Assembly (NCBI RefSeq): GCF_009831215.1
Contig: NZ_WUTW01000006.1
Span: forward strand, 260,850 to 324,849
Direction: 5' to 3'
Origin: Actinomadura rayongensis
GTDB lineage: Bacteria; Actinomycetota; Actinomycetes; Streptosporangiales; Streptosporangiaceae
DNA: 64,000 nt
Positions 28,860 to 38,548 of this stretch are shown in pieces. Position 1 is the first letter of the stretch. The number at the start of each line of letters is the position of its first letter. A model generated the notes under the pieces. That model was not told the origin of the DNA. It did not search any database and saw only the letters and a list, made by a program, of their open reading frames with translations. Both the position numbers and the translations under genes were made by a program.

Positions 28860-29450
28860 ATGAGGAACATCAAGCCAGTAATGAGCGCTGGCCGGATCGC
28901 TGGCACGGTGGGAGCTGCAGCGCTTTCTGCGACCTTGATCGGAGGAAACGTCGCCTACGCGCAGTCGACGGCGCCGAGCCCCAAGCCAATGCCTTTATTA
29001 AAAGCCCCCGTCAGGGTCGGCGCGAAGGCCGGAGGCTTCACTATCGTGGCAACGCGAAAGCACAGGGGCGCCACGACCACCGCCAGCTGGTCCTGTAGTT
29101 TCAACCCTTCCTACCGGTACCCCCCGCTGGGGTCCTTCTACGTCACCTCTCAGATCGTAGACTCATGCACCGGTGTCACTCCTGCGCACATTACGGCCAA
29201 TATCGATACCTATCAGTCGATATGGGGCATAGTCCAGATCGGCCAATCGTCCAGCGAGAACTACAACCAACCGTCCCTGACGCTCAATTCAACAGGCTAC
29301 TGCATCGACACCTGCCGAACCAGCTTGATCACTATCGGCTTCGCCAGCACTTTCACCCTCCCTGCCGGGTACTCTTTCGGCAGCCCTACGGGCGGATGTA
29401 GCATCGTCAACGCGAGCACAATGTCCTGCACTTCGTATGCACAGTTCTGA
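28860..29450 (+). CDS. Secreted protein of unknown function
   Basis: 196 residues; start ATG 28860 with GGGAAAGGG upstream. A basic start, a hydrophobic segment (about 10-28) and AYAQ-S give a clear Sec signal peptide cleaved near residue 35. The mature part is small, Ser/Thr/Tyr-rich, and has six or more cysteines (SWSCSF, VDSCTG, YCIDTC, GGCSIV, SMSCTS), suggesting disulfide-bonded extracellular folding. Base composition is visibly less GC-rich than its neighbours, and it lies among decayed mobile elements, so it was probably acquired. I do not recognise the family. Confidence 0.82.
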   Translation: MRNIKPVMSAGRIAGTVGAAALSATLIGGNVAYAQSTAPSPKPMPLLKAPVRVGAKAGGFTIVATRKHRGATTTASWSCSFNPSYRYPPLGSFYVTSQIVDSCTGVTPAHITANIDTYQSIWGIVQIGQSSSENYNQPSLTLNSTGYCIDTCRTSLITIGFASTFTLPAGYSFGSPTGGCSIVNASTMSCTSYAQF

Positions 29451-29577
29451 GGGCTGGTATATCGGGTAAGGCCAGCGGAGCGGGGTAACCTGCTGGCCTC
29501 CCCTCAGCACTGCCTGTGCGGCTTTCACCGCGGGTCAGCGCAAGCAAGCCCCGGTGGGCGGTGTGGGCGTTGGAGGT

Positions 29578-30267
29578 CGGAAACCCTCACCCAGGAACTC
29601 CAGTCCCGACTCGACGCGCTGGCCTCCCACGGCATCCCCCGCAACAAGATCTTCGCCGAGAAGATCTCCACCCGCCTCAAGGTCCGACCCGAGTTCGAGA
29701 AGGCCCTGGCCACCGCCCGGCAGATCAAGGCCCACGCCCCGCACTGCCGCGTCATCCTCACTGTCCATGAGATGAAACGGCTCGGCCGCGACGCCGCCGA
29801 ACTCACCGCGCTCGCCGACCACATGACCGCCCACGGCCTGGTCCTGGAGATGCTCGCCGGACCACTGGCCGGGATCTACGACCCCTCAGGGCCCGGACGG
29901 ATGCTGTTCGCCTTCTTCGCCGCCATGGCCGAGACCGAACGCGAGACCATCCGCGAGGCGACCCTGGAGGGCCTGGACGCAGCCGCCCGCGGCGGCAAAC
30001 ACGGCGGACGCCCCCAGGTGATCACCGACGACATGTCCACACCGTGCTCCGCCGCATTAGCCGACCCGGTAGCTCTCATTAGCCGCCGGAGAGAAGGTCG
30101 AAGACATCCGCAAAGACCTGATCATCCCCACCGGCAAACGCCACGGACGCAACCCCAGCCTGGCCAGCATCTACCGCGCCCTCGCCGAACACCACAAGGC
30201 CCAGCGCTACCCCGAAGCCATCGCCGCCGCTCACGCCGACTTCGCCGCCCTCCAGCAGAACCTCTGA
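29578..30267 (+). pseudogene. Serine recombinase/resolvase remnant
   Basis: Reads ETLTQELQSRLDALASHGIP, VHEMKRLGRDAAELTALADH, MLFAFFAAMAETERE and GGKHGGRPQVITDDM, the typical core of a resolvase. The N-terminus with the nucleophilic serine is missing. A frameshift around 30050 separates the C-terminal HTH (GEKVEDIRKDL, GRNPSLASIYRALAEHH), which ends at 30267. Confidence 0.85.
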
Positions 30268-30299
30268 CCACACCATGCCCCTCACCCCACCCCCGGCCC

Positions 30300-31574
30300 C
30301 GCCCCTGAGCCCTCCTCCTCGCCAGCCCTCGCCGAGAAGATCTCCGGCATCACCCGCGAGATCGCCCTGGCCGCTGACGGGAAACCCGCCCCGGTCGTGC
30401 TCGCGCTGGCCTGCCGCGGGTTCGTGCTCGCAGGGACTGTCAGCAACCTGCTCGATTCCTACGCTCTGCCCCGCCGGGAGGCCTTCCGGCTCGGCGACGA
30501 CGCCTGCCAGAGCGCCGCTGAGATCCTGCTCGCCGAGCTCGGCGAGCACCTGATCAACCGATACAACGCGCTCCGAGAGCTCACCGCCCACAAGCGGCGC
30601 GCAAAGGAACGCATCGACGACCGCATCCGACGCCGCCAACCTCTTCTGCCCACTCTCGTTGCCCACCTCGAAGATCGCTACCACCACCTCCGCGGACTTC
30701 TGCAACAAGCATCCCCACGGGCCTCCGGTGAGACCTTCACTCTCGAAGGACGCTCCTACCAGCGCATCTGGACAGCAGGCGACGAACGACGTCACCGCCA
30801 CGGCGGCCAAGCCAACGTTCGCGTCCGTGACCTGGCCACCGGCACGGACCTCAACGTCACCGTCGCCGAGGAACTGGCCTTCCGGGAGTGGTCGACCATG
30901 GAGGTCTTGCGGCACAGCGGCATCCGGCTCGAGGAACTCCTCGAGCTCACCCACCTCAGCATCCGCCAATACCGACGCCCCAACGGTGAAGTCATTGCGC
31001 TGCTCGTCATCGCCCGTCCAAGACCGACCGCGAGCGCGTCATCCCCATGTCGGCCGAGATCTTCGCCGTCATCATCCGCCGCCACACCGACGGCGGCCGG
31101 CCCATGCCCCTTATCCAACGCTACGACCAGCACGAACGGCGGATGAGTGAGCCGATGCCGTTCCTGTTCCAACGCCAGCTCGGCACCGTCCGCCGCCGCC
31201 AAGCACGACCGGCCGATGAGTATCGGCCCGTGACCCAGGCCGAATGGCTCGGGTTCGAGGAGCACTTCGATCAGCGCAAGGTCGAGTTGGGAGGATGCGC
31301 CCGCCCCTACGCGACCGCCTGCCAGCATGAACACGCCTGTCTGAGATGCCCGATGATCAACATCAACCCGAAGATGCTGCCCCGCCTCGACGAGATCGAA
31401 CTCGACCTTCTGGCCCGCCGCTCCCGAGCCGAAGCCGAGGGTTGGCTCGGAGAAATCGAAGGCATCGACCTCACCCTGTCCTTCCTCCGCCAGAAACGAG
31501 ACCAGACCCGCCGACTCGCCAGAGTGGCCCCAGTGGACCTCGGCATCCCGACCCTCGGAGGAAGAGCTTCGTGA
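30300..31574 (+). pseudogene. Tyrosine recombinase (integrase) remnant
   Basis: The main frame (30330-31015) carries RHSGIRLEELLELTHLS, the first catalytic Arg region. A one-base deletion near 31014 moves the reading frame to SAEIFAVIIRRHTDGGRP. The segment that should hold H-x-x-R and the Tyr nucleophile is missing between FQRQLGTVRR and RQARPADEYR. The C-terminal tail with a Cys-rich CQHEHACLRCP motif follows to 31574. Such long integrases with a Cys-rich tail are usually part of multi-recombinase actinobacterial elements. Confidence 0.8.
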
Positions 31575-31975
31575 TCAACTAACTGTCAGCCAAACTGCGA
31601 GGACTACTCGATCGCCCGCCACTCCGGTGTCACACAGCCCTCCTCATAGTGCCACCGGCTCTGGTCCGCACCCTGAATAACCAAGCGCTTCACGGCAGAG
31701 ACATCCGCAGTAGTCGGCACATTCAGGGCCACGAGCCCAAACCGCTCGATGCCCTCACCGTCAACCCGCGCCCTTTCGCCCAAGGGACGTGGACGGGCAT
31801 CCCCCTCGTCAGAGAAGAGGTACCAAGGTGGACGCCCCCGATCGTGCTGTGTCCGTTGTGGCCGTGGCGGTCTCTGCTATGTCCGGCCAGGCGTGGTGCG
31901 CCGGGGCCGCCACGCCCAGGCGCCGGTGCTGTCGTCGGTGTCGGGTTTCAATCCCGGTGCGATCGCCACGGTGAT
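31575..31975. other. Intergenic stretch without a supported gene
   Basis: About 400 bp between the integrase relic and the TetX-like gene. Short open frames exist on both strands but none has a convincing start, codon bias or family match. It probably marks the right border of the mobile-element graveyard. Confidence 0.5.
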
Positions 31976-33130
31976 TCAGGACGGGTCCGCGTCGGGTTCG
32001 TCGTGGGAGGCGAAGAACGCGACCATGTTCTGTAGGCCTTGCTCGTCGAACATCGTCTCCAGGCTGGTGGCGGAGTCCAACGCGACCTCGGCGCAGCGTG
32101 GGAAGAGTGTCTTCTCGTAGGCGGTCAGGGCGGCTTCGGGGTCGCCGGGGTGCGCGGCGATCGCCAGGGCGAGTTCGGCGCCGTCGAGCATGGCCAGGTT
32201 GGCGCCCTCGCCTGCGAACGGGGACATCAGGTGTGCCGCGTCTCCGAGCAGCGTCACGCCCGGCACGCGGTCCCAGCTGTGTCCGATGGGCAGGGCGTGG
32301 ATGCGGCGCGGGACGATGGTGTCGGCGTCGGCGATCAGGCTGCGCAGGTCGTCGGACCACCCGTCGAAATGGGTGAGCACGGCGGCCTTGGCGGCGGCCG
32401 GGTCGGTGAAGTCGACCGTGTCCGCCCAGCCTTCGTCGACCTTGAGCGCGGCGTAGGCGTGGAGGCTGCCGTCGGTCTCCCGGTGCGCCAGGATGCCGCG
32501 TTCGTCGCCCAGGGCGAAGAAGAAGCCGCCGGCGACGATCGCCGCGCCGCGCGGGTGGCGGGCGTCGGCCTCGAACAGGTCGGTCTCGGCGAAGGAGATG
32601 CCGCTGTAGGCGGGCCGGGCGTCGGAGACCAGCGGACGGATGCGGGACCAGGCGCCGTCCGCGCCGATCAGCAGATCGGTGGTGATGGCCGAGCCGTCGG
32701 CGAACTCCACCTCGTGGCGGCCGTCGCCGAGCGCCCGTGCGCGGACGACCCGCCGACCCCAGTGGACGGTGCCGTCGGGCAGCGAGCCGAGCAGCAGGTC
32801 GCGCAGGTCGCCCCGGTCCACCTCCGGGCGGCTGCCGGCGTCGTCGTCCGCTTCTTCCACGAACACGGTGCCGTCGGCGCCGAGCAGACGCATCGCCTGG
32901 CCGCCCGGATGGATGATCTTGCGGAACTCGTCGTGGAGGTGGGCGGCGTGCAGCGCCTGCTGCCCGTTCTCCTCGTGGATGTCGAGCATTCCGCCCTGGG
33001 TCCGGGCCGTCGGCGAGGCCTCCAAGTCGAAGATCGCCGATTCGATGCCGTGGACGTGCAGGACGCGGGCGGCGGTCAGGCCACCAAGGCCTGCGCCGAT
33101 GATCGCGATCGGGACGTGAGTGGTGCTCAT
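31976..33130 (-). CDS. FAD-dependent monooxygenase, TetX-like
   Basis: 384 residues, about the size of TetX. GAGLGG at 12-17 (FAD ADP site), the DG region (GADGAWSRIRP) and GDAAHLMSPFAGEGANLAMLDG for the flavin ribityl phosphate. The FAGEG...MLDG layout is closer to TetX-type enzymes than to the phenol-hydroxylase type. ATG 33130 has GGAGG upstream. It lies downstream of a TetR gene, with two operator-like palindromes in the gap. Known TetX enzymes hydroxylate tetracyclines; many relatives act on other aromatic substrates, so the substrate is open. Confidence 0.9.
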   Translation of the reverse strand: MSTTHVPIAIIGAGLGGLTAARVLHVHGIESAIFDLEASPTARTQGGMLDIHEENGQQALHAAHLHDEFRKIIHPGGQAMRLLGADGTVFVEEADDDAGSRPEVDRGDLRDLLLGSLPDGTVHWGRRVVRARALGDGRHEVEFADGSAITTDLLIGADGAWSRIRPLVSDARPAYSGISFAETDLFEADARHPRGAAIVAGGFFFALGDERGILAHRETDGSLHAYAALKVDEGWADTVDFTDPAAAKAAVLTHFDGWSDDLRSLIADADTIVPRRIHALPIGHSWDRVPGVTLLGDAAHLMSPFAGEGANLAMLDGAELALAIAAHPGDPEAALTAYEKTLFPRCAEVALDSATSLETMFDEQGLQNMVAFFASHDEPDADPS

Positions 33131-33229
33131 GATTGCCTCCGATGGGAGCTGGGAAGGTCTGCGGGTGCCGCACTGGGGCCGCCGGGCTGCGGATCTGGCG
33201 CGCGTCGGCGCCGATGTGCTTCACCTTAA

Positions 33230-33271
33230 CGAACGCGTTCGTGCCGAACAAATTCCCGACGAACATGTTCG
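33230..33271 (-). promoter_or_regulatory. Paired TetR operators upstream of the TetX-like gene
   Basis: CGAACGCGTTCG at 33230-33241 and CGAACATGTTCG at 33260-33271. The second is identical to the palindrome in front of the tetR gene (34031-34042). They lie 100-141 bp upstream of the monooxygenase start. Confidence 0.75.
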
Positions 33272-33320
33272 CGACACCTCCGCGCGTCTCCGGCGACGGA
33301 AGCGGGCGCCCGCCTGGGCC

Positions 33321-34016
33321 TCAGCTCTGCCCGCCGGGGACGGGGGTCCCCACGATCCCGTTGACGAGGACGTCGAAGCTCCACCGGAAGCGCTCCTCCG
33401 GGGAGCCGCCGACCAGGGCGGGCATGTGCGCGGCGATCGCCGGGTGCGTGTCCGCGCCCACGGCGCCGAGCGCGCGCACGGCAGCGCTCCACTCGTCCTC
33501 GGCGGCCGGGTCGCGGTCCCGCGTCGACTGCTCGGCCGCGGTGGCGGTTGCGTTCTGAAGCAGCTTGTCCACGCCCCAGGCGACCTGCTCACGCGCGGCC
33601 CCGCTCCGCGCCAGCAGGTCGAGGACGCGGTCCACCAGGCGCAGGTAGTTCTCGCCGCTCGGCCGGGCGACGAGCGCGGACCGTGCGAGCTGCGGGTACT
33701 GGAACAGCACCAGGGTGTAGGACCGCATCACCGCGCGGAGCTGCTCCCGCCAGCCCTCGCCGCCGTCCCGCCCCGTCAGGTCGACCTCGCCGAGCAGGGC
33801 GTCCAGGACGGCCGCGTGCAGCTCGGCGGTGTTGGCGACGTAGACGTACAGCGAGGCTGGGCCGGTGTCCAACTCCTGGGCGATGCGGCGCATCGTGACC
33901 TTCTCCAGACCCTCCTCCCGCATGATCCGGACGGCGGTCTCGGTGATCCATCTGCGCGACAGGGCGGGTTTCGCCGGGCGGTCCCGGCGGCTGATCGGCT
34001 CTCTCCGGACGTTCAT
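33321..34016 (-). CDS. TetR-family repressor
   Basis: 231 residues from ATG 34016 (MNVRREP); an in-frame ATG at 34037 would overlap the operator, so the shorter form is preferred. N-terminal HTH about 20-65 (MRRIAQELDTGPASLYVYVAN), followed by an all-helical ligand domain. An identical operator half-palindrome in front of this gene and of the monooxygenase downstream indicates autorepression and joint control of the TetX-like enzyme. Confidence 0.92.
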   Translation of the reverse strand: MNVRREPISRRDRPAKPALSRRWITETAVRIMREEGLEKVTMRRIAQELDTGPASLYVYVANTAELHAAVLDALLGEVDLTGRDGGEGWREQLRAVMRSYTLVLFQYPQLARSALVARPSGENYLRLVDRVLDLLARSGAAREQVAWGVDKLLQNATATAAEQSTRDRDPAAEDEWSAAVRALGAVGADTHPAIAAHMPALVGGSPEERFRWSFDVLVNGIVGTPVPGGQS

Positions 34017-34030
34017 GTCCACGATCGTAA

Positions 34031-34042
34031 CGAACATGTTCG
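34031..34042 (-). promoter_or_regulatory. TetR operator in front of tetR
   Basis: 12-bp perfect palindrome CGAACATGTTCG, 15 bp upstream of the ATG; same sequence as 33260-33271. Confidence 0.75.
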
Positions 34043-34122
34043 CTTAACGCCCTCGTGGGCGGTTCGTCCCCGGTTAGGAGGCCGGAGCGCGTTGCCACGC
34101 CCCGACCCCTTCAGCCTTCGTG

Positions 34123-35073
34123 CTACATCTCGTGCTCCCACCAGCCGCGCGTGTCGATGTCCGCAGCATCGGCCAGCGCTTCCAGTTCCGCGATCCCTTC
34201 GGCGGTGAGCTCGATGTCGCGGGCTCGGACCAATCCGTCGATGTAACGCGCCTTGGTGACCCCGATGATCGGCGTGGTCCCCTTGGCGATGGCCCAGGCG
34301 GTGGCGACATCGGCGGCGGACGCGTCGCGCTCCTTGCCGATCGCCGCCATCCGGTCGGTCAGCGCCTGGAGCTGGGGCAGGATGCCGTTGTACACGCCCG
34401 CCCGGTTGCTCCCCTCCGGCATCGGATTCGCCGGGCCGTACCTGCCGGTCAGCGCTCCCTGTTCAAGGACCATGTAGGAGAAGAACCGGATGCCGTGCTC
34501 GCGGCAGTGGTCGAGGATCCCCGCGCGCTCAGAACCCCGGTAGAGCAGGCTGTAGTGGTTCTGGACCGCCTCCACGCGGAAACCGGCCGCGCCGAGGATC
34601 TCATCGGCGCGAGCGATCTCCGCCATGTCGTGGTTCGAGACGCCGACATGCTTGATCTTGCCGCTCTTGAGCATCGGGATTAGGGACGGCGTCCACCGCG
34701 CCACGTCGGCGGGATTGTGGATCCAGTAGATATCCACGTAGTCCGTGCCCAGCCGGTCGAGGCTCTGCTCCAGCATGTCCGCGACCGGATCGTCGCCGTC
34801 GCCCGCCATCTGCGGGGTGAATTTCGTCGACAGCTGGTACTCACTGCGGGAAAAGCCCTTCAGCGCCTGGGCGAGGACGGTCTCCGAACGTCCCATGCCG
34901 TACGCAACGGCGGTGTCCCACAAGGTGAACCCGTTCGACTGCGCCTTCTCGACGACCTCGCGCAGACCGGACTCGCTGAGCGGACTGCCGAAGTAGCCAT
35001 CGCCTTCTTCGCCACTGTCTCCCCATGCCCACGTGCCCAACGCCACCGCGGGCGCAGTCAGCGACTTGCTCAT
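34123..35073 (-). CDS. Aldo/keto reductase
   Basis: 316 residues from ATG 35073. Catalytic tetrad visible: Asp53 and Tyr58 (LWDTAVAYG), Lys84 (STKF) and His119 (WIHN). C-terminal NADPH-binding loop near GVTKARY. Divergent from a XRE-family regulator across 135 bp, an arrangement common for small oxidoreductases under local control. Substrate unknown. Confidence 0.92.
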   Translation of the reverse strand: MSKSLTAPAVALGTWAWGDSGEEGDGYFGSPLSESGLREVVEKAQSNGFTLWDTAVAYGMGRSETVLAQALKGFSRSEYQLSTKFTPQMAGDGDDPVADMLEQSLDRLGTDYVDIYWIHNPADVARWTPSLIPMLKSGKIKHVGVSNHDMAEIARADEILGAAGFRVEAVQNHYSLLYRGSERAGILDHCREHGIRFFSYMVLEQGALTGRYGPANPMPEGSNRAGVYNGILPQLQALTDRMAAIGKERDASAADVATAWAIAKGTTPIIGVTKARYIDGLVRARDIELTAEGIAELEALADAADIDTRGWWEHEM

Positions 35074-35206
35074 GACGTATCTCCGTTCGTTCTTGAGGTT
35101 GTGTCGGAACGTCCGGACACCAGAAGACCGCGATCGGCACCACGGGAGAAGGTCGCGTCCATGGGGGGTATAACTTCGACCCCCTTCGGGCTGTGACCAG
35201 CGATTA

Positions 35207-35221
35207 CCATGAATTTCATGG
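35207..35221 (+). promoter_or_regulatory. Palindrome over the start codon of the XRE regulator
   Basis: Perfect 7-bp arms CCATGAA-T-TTCATGG that include the two possible starts (35209 and 35218). Candidate autoregulatory operator. Confidence 0.4.
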
Positions 35222-36135
35222 ACGAACAGCCCGGAACCCGCAACGAGATCCGGGACTTCCTTACCCGCCGGCGTGCCCGGATCACGCCGGCGCAGGCCGG
35301 GTTGCCGACCAGCGCCCGTCGCCGGGTCCCCGGGCTGCGGCGCGAGGAGGTTGCCGTTCTCGCGGGCGTGAGCACCGAGTGGTACACGCGGCTGGAGAAG
35401 GGCCACATCGGCGGTGTGTCCGAGGACGTCCTCGAAGCGGTCGCCCGCGCCCTGCGACTGGACGACGACGAACGCGCCTACCTGTTCGACCTGGCCCGCT
35501 CATCGCGGCGCGCGAACCGCACGCCGTCGCGTCGCCGGGACGTCGAGGTCCCGCCCCGGGTCCAATGGATGCTCGACTCCATTACGACGTCCGCAGCGTT
35601 CGTCCGCAACGGCCGCACCGACATCGTCGCCGGAAACCCCCTGGCCCGGGCGCTGCTCGCACCGATGTACGACAGCGCCACCGCCGACAAGCACGGCCGT
35701 CCCAACATCGCCCGCTACGTCTTCCTCGACCCCGGCGCACAGGACTTCTTCGTCGATTGGGACGCCGGCGGCGCCGCCACCGCAGCCCTGCTGCGCGCCG
35801 AGGCCGCCCGCGAACCCCGCGACCGGGCACTGCGCGAACTCATCGGCGAACTGTCCACCCTCAGCCCCGAGTTCCGCAGCCAATGGGCCGCGCACGACGT
35901 CCTGATGCGCCACGACGGCGTCAAACGACTCCAGCACCCCGACGTCGGCCACCTGGAACTGACCTTCCAGTCCCTCGACCTGCCCCTGCCCGGCCGAACC
36001 GTGCACGACCTGATCATCTACACCGCCGAACCCGGCACCCCATCCGAGGACCGCCTCAAACTCCTCACCATCTGGTCCGCAACCCAAGCCCGAACTGCCC
36101 AACCTTCTCAGCCCGGACCGCTCAATTCGTCATGA
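35209..36135 (+). CDS. XRE-family regulator with MmyB-like ligand domain
   Basis: 308 residues. HTH about 40-95 (LRREEVAVLAGVSTEWYTRLEKG), then the MmyB-like domain (WMLDSI..., NPLARALLAPMY). This architecture is typical of Streptomyces-type regulators next to, and controlling, SDR or aldo-keto reductase genes. Two in-frame starts are possible (35209, 35218). Divergent from the aldo/keto reductase at 35073, its likely target. Confidence 0.93.
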   Translation: MNFMDEQPGTRNEIRDFLTRRRARITPAQAGLPTSARRRVPGLRREEVAVLAGVSTEWYTRLEKGHIGGVSEDVLEAVARALRLDDDERAYLFDLARSSRRANRTPSRRRDVEVPPRVQWMLDSITTSAAFVRNGRTDIVAGNPLARALLAPMYDSATADKHGRPNIARYVFLDPGAQDFFVDWDAGGAATAALLRAEAAREPRDRALRELIGELSTLSPEFRSQWAAHDVLMRHDGVKRLQHPDVGHLELTFQSLDLPLPGRTVHDLIIYTAEPGTPSEDRLKLLTIWSATQARTAQPSQPGPLNSS

Positions 36136-36179
36136 TGAAACCGACCGGCCGCGCGACGCCCGGCCCTTCACTCCGGGCC

Positions 36180-36767
36180 TCATTTGGGGTGGGGGCTCGC
36201 CGGAGTGTCCGCGTTCCAGGAGGTCGGTAGCGGCTCGTCGCAAATTGCGCAGACGTAGTGGTCGTCTTTCACGACGTTGAACTGGCTGCAGCTTTCGCAG
36301 CGCCGGAAGATGAACGGCACCGTGAAGCGGCCCGGATGATCGAGGGCGGCGGCGTCGAGGGCGGACTGCACCGCCGCGTAGAAATGCGGCTCGGGGCAGT
36401 AGCCGGTCGACTGGTTGCTGATCTCGCTCACCCGCCAGCCGGTGCCGTCCGGCTCGAAGGTGATCTCACCAGCGCTGAGTACCGGGGCGCCGCCCGCGCA
36501 GACGACGTGCTCGCTACGCCGCGGAGCCAAGCGCAGGGTCGTGGACTGGTCGATTACAAACGTGAACGGTTCTCTGCGGTCACTGGCGTCCTGCCGGGCG
36601 AGCCATTCAGTGAGATCGGCGGGCGAGGTGATCGGATGGCCCGCGACCTGCGACGAGATCGGCACGCGAACCTCTTCGGGGCCGACGTACGGATAGTGGC
36701 GGCGCGCGCGCCGATGCCCAAGGCTGCGGCGCAAGCTGATTTGAGCCGGCCAAGCTCTCGAGGCCAT
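36180..36767 (-). CDS. Conserved hypothetical protein with C-terminal zinc ribbon
   Basis: About 195 residues from ATG 36767; an upstream GTG at 36827 is possible. The central part has LRLAPRRSEHVVCAGG and VSEISNQSTGYCPEP, hallmarks of a conserved actinobacterial family of unknown function. The C-terminus has CESC...CAIC, a four-Cys zinc ribbon. No signal peptide. Role unknown. Confidence 0.8.
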   Translation of the reverse strand: MASRAWPAQISLRRSLGHRRARRHYPYVGPEEVRVPISSQVAGHPITSPADLTEWLARQDASDRREPFTFVIDQSTTLRLAPRRSEHVVCAGGAPVLSAGEITFEPDGTGWRVSEISNQSTGYCPEPHFYAAVQSALDAAALDHPGRFTVPFIFRRCESCSQFNVVKDDHYVCAICDEPLPTSWNADTPASPHPK

Positions 36768-36983
36768 CGCTTCGATCAGGAGGCGGGGCAAGGGAAGGCC
36801 CCGGACGCGCGAAGGATGCACGCGCACAGGCTCCCACGATCAGTACCGTCATGAGGCGGTTGGGGCCTAGCAGGGTCAGGCGTTGCGGACGCGAAGTTTC
36901 GTCCTGGGTCGTGTCGGCCGACCACCGTTACCGCTGGTCCTCCCAGCGCTGCGGCTGGCGGTCAGCCCCTTCGCAGCACGAGT

Positions 36984-37766
36984 TCAGGCGGTTGGTTGGA
37001 AGAAGCCTCGGATGTAGGGGTCGTCGAGGGCGGCCAGGGACGTGAGGTCGCCGGTGGTGACGATTTTTCCGGCGCGCATGAGGGCCACGTGGTCGGTTAT
37101 TTCGGTGGCGGCGAGCATCGGGACGTCGTGGGTGATCACCAGGACGGCGGCTCCGGTGTCGGCGTAGCGGCGGAGGGCGGCCCAGACGGTGTAGGCGGCC
37201 TCGGTGTCGAGGGAGGCCGTCGGTTCGTCCGCGATGAGGACGCGGGGGCGCGGCAGGAGGGCGGCGGCCAGTGCGGCGCGCTGGATCTGGCCGCCCGAGT
37301 GCTGCTTCGGGTAGAGGTCGGCCATCTCGGTCGGGTAGCCGGTGGCCGCGCAGGCCCGGGCGACGGTCCAGCGTCCGTGGCGTTCTTCCAGGTCGCGCAG
37401 CTGTGCGCCGACGGTCGACTCGGGGTCGAAGGCCGTGATGCCCGCCTGGGGGAGCCGCCCGACGGTGCCGTCGCGCAGGCGTTGCCAGTCGCGCTGGCCC
37501 TTCACCGGCGTGCCGTCGATGAGCACCTGTCCCTTGGTGCGGGCGGACGCGGGGAGCGAGCCGGTGAGCGCCGCCGCGGCCATGGACTTGCCGCAGCCGG
37601 ACTCGCCGAGCAGGGCGGTGATCTTCCCGTCCGGGACGACGAGGTCGACGCCGTCCAGGACCGTGTCCTTCCACCGGCGCGTCGAGACGCGGACGGTCAG
37701 CTCACGTAGTTCGGCAGGCATCGGGGCGTTCCGTTTCTGGAAGGGGACGCCGTCAGCGTACGACAT
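36984..37766 (-). CDS. ABC transporter ATP-binding protein (Dpp/Opp/nickel type), orphan
   Basis: 260 residues. Walker A GESGCGKS (55-62), Q-loop PQAG, signature SGGQIQR, Walker B VLIADEP and an H-loop His in VITHD. Most similar to peptide/nickel importer ATPases. ATG 37766 has GGGAG upstream; ATG 37721 is the alternative. No permease, binding protein or second ATPase is adjacent, so partners must lie elsewhere or are lost. Confidence 0.9.
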   Translation of the reverse strand: MSYADGVPFQKRNAPMPAELRELTVRVSTRRWKDTVLDGVDLVVPDGKITALLGESGCGKSMAAAALTGSLPASARTKGQVLIDGTPVKGQRDWQRLRDGTVGRLPQAGITAFDPESTVGAQLRDLEERHGRWTVARACAATGYPTEMADLYPKQHSGGQIQRAALAAALLPRPRVLIADEPTASLDTEAAYTVWAALRRYADTGAAVLVITHDVPMLAATEITDHVALMRAGKIVTTGDLTSLAALDDPYIRGFFQPTA

Positions 37767-37810
37767 GTCGGAGATCTCCCTAGTGCGTCACGCTGCGTAA
37801 GATCGGGCGC

Positions 37811-38548
37811 ATGGCGACACGGCTTGTGCAGATCGCGATGGATGCTCGTGACGACGCCGCCCTCGGACGGTTCTGGGCGGACGCGCTGGGCTGGAAGCTG
37901 TCCAGCGAGGGCCCCGGCGTCACCAACCTGGAGCCGCCGGGGTTCGACTATCCCGATCCCGCCGCGCTGTTCATCGACCTCGTCGCCGTCCCGGAGCCGA
38001 AGACGGTGAAGAACCGCGTCCACCTCGACCTCGCCACGACCTCGGCGGCCCACCAGGCCGAGCTGGTCGCGCGCCTGCGGGATCTCGGTGCGACGCCCGC
38101 CGACATCGGGCAGGGCGACGTCCCGTGGACCGTCCTCGCCGATCCCGAGGGCAACGAGTTCTGCGTCCTGGAGCCCCGGCCGCTCTACGCGGACACCGGG
38201 CCGATCGCCGCCGTCGTGGCCGACTGCGCGGACCCCCGGGCCGTCGCCCGGTTCTGGGACGCGGCGCTGGATTGGACGCTGCACGAGGTCACCGACGACC
38301 TCGCCCGGCTGCGGTCGTCCGCGGGCGTCGGCCCGTACCTGGAACTCGTCCGGACGCCGGACGTGAAGACCGTGAAGAACCGCGTCCACCTCGACCTCCG
38401 GCCGTACGCCGGCGACGACCAGGCGGCGGAGGCGGCGCGGCTGCGGGCGCTCGGTGCGACCGACGTCGATCTCGGCCAGGGCGACGTCCCGTGGACGGTG
38501 CTCGCCGACCCCGAGGGCAACGAGTTCTGCATCCTCGCCCCGCGCTGA
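37811..38548 (+). CDS. Tandem VOC/glyoxalase-like protein
   Basis: 245 residues made of two similar halves (about 1-120 and 128-245). Each half has a FW(A/D)xAL(G/D)W motif, KTVKNRVHLDL and GQGDVPWTVLADPEGNEFC, so the protein arose by internal duplication. Fits the Glyoxalase_6 group of VOC proteins, which bind or modify small molecules. Ligand unknown. Confidence 0.9.
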   Translation: MATRLVQIAMDARDDAALGRFWADALGWKLSSEGPGVTNLEPPGFDYPDPAALFIDLVAVPEPKTVKNRVHLDLATTSAAHQAELVARLRDLGATPADIGQGDVPWTVLADPEGNEFCVLEPRPLYADTGPIAAVVADCADPRAVARFWDAALDWTLHEVTDDLARLRSSAGVGPYLELVRTPDVKTVKNRVHLDLRPYAGDDQAAEAARLRALGATDVDLGQGDVPWTVLADPEGNEFCILAPR

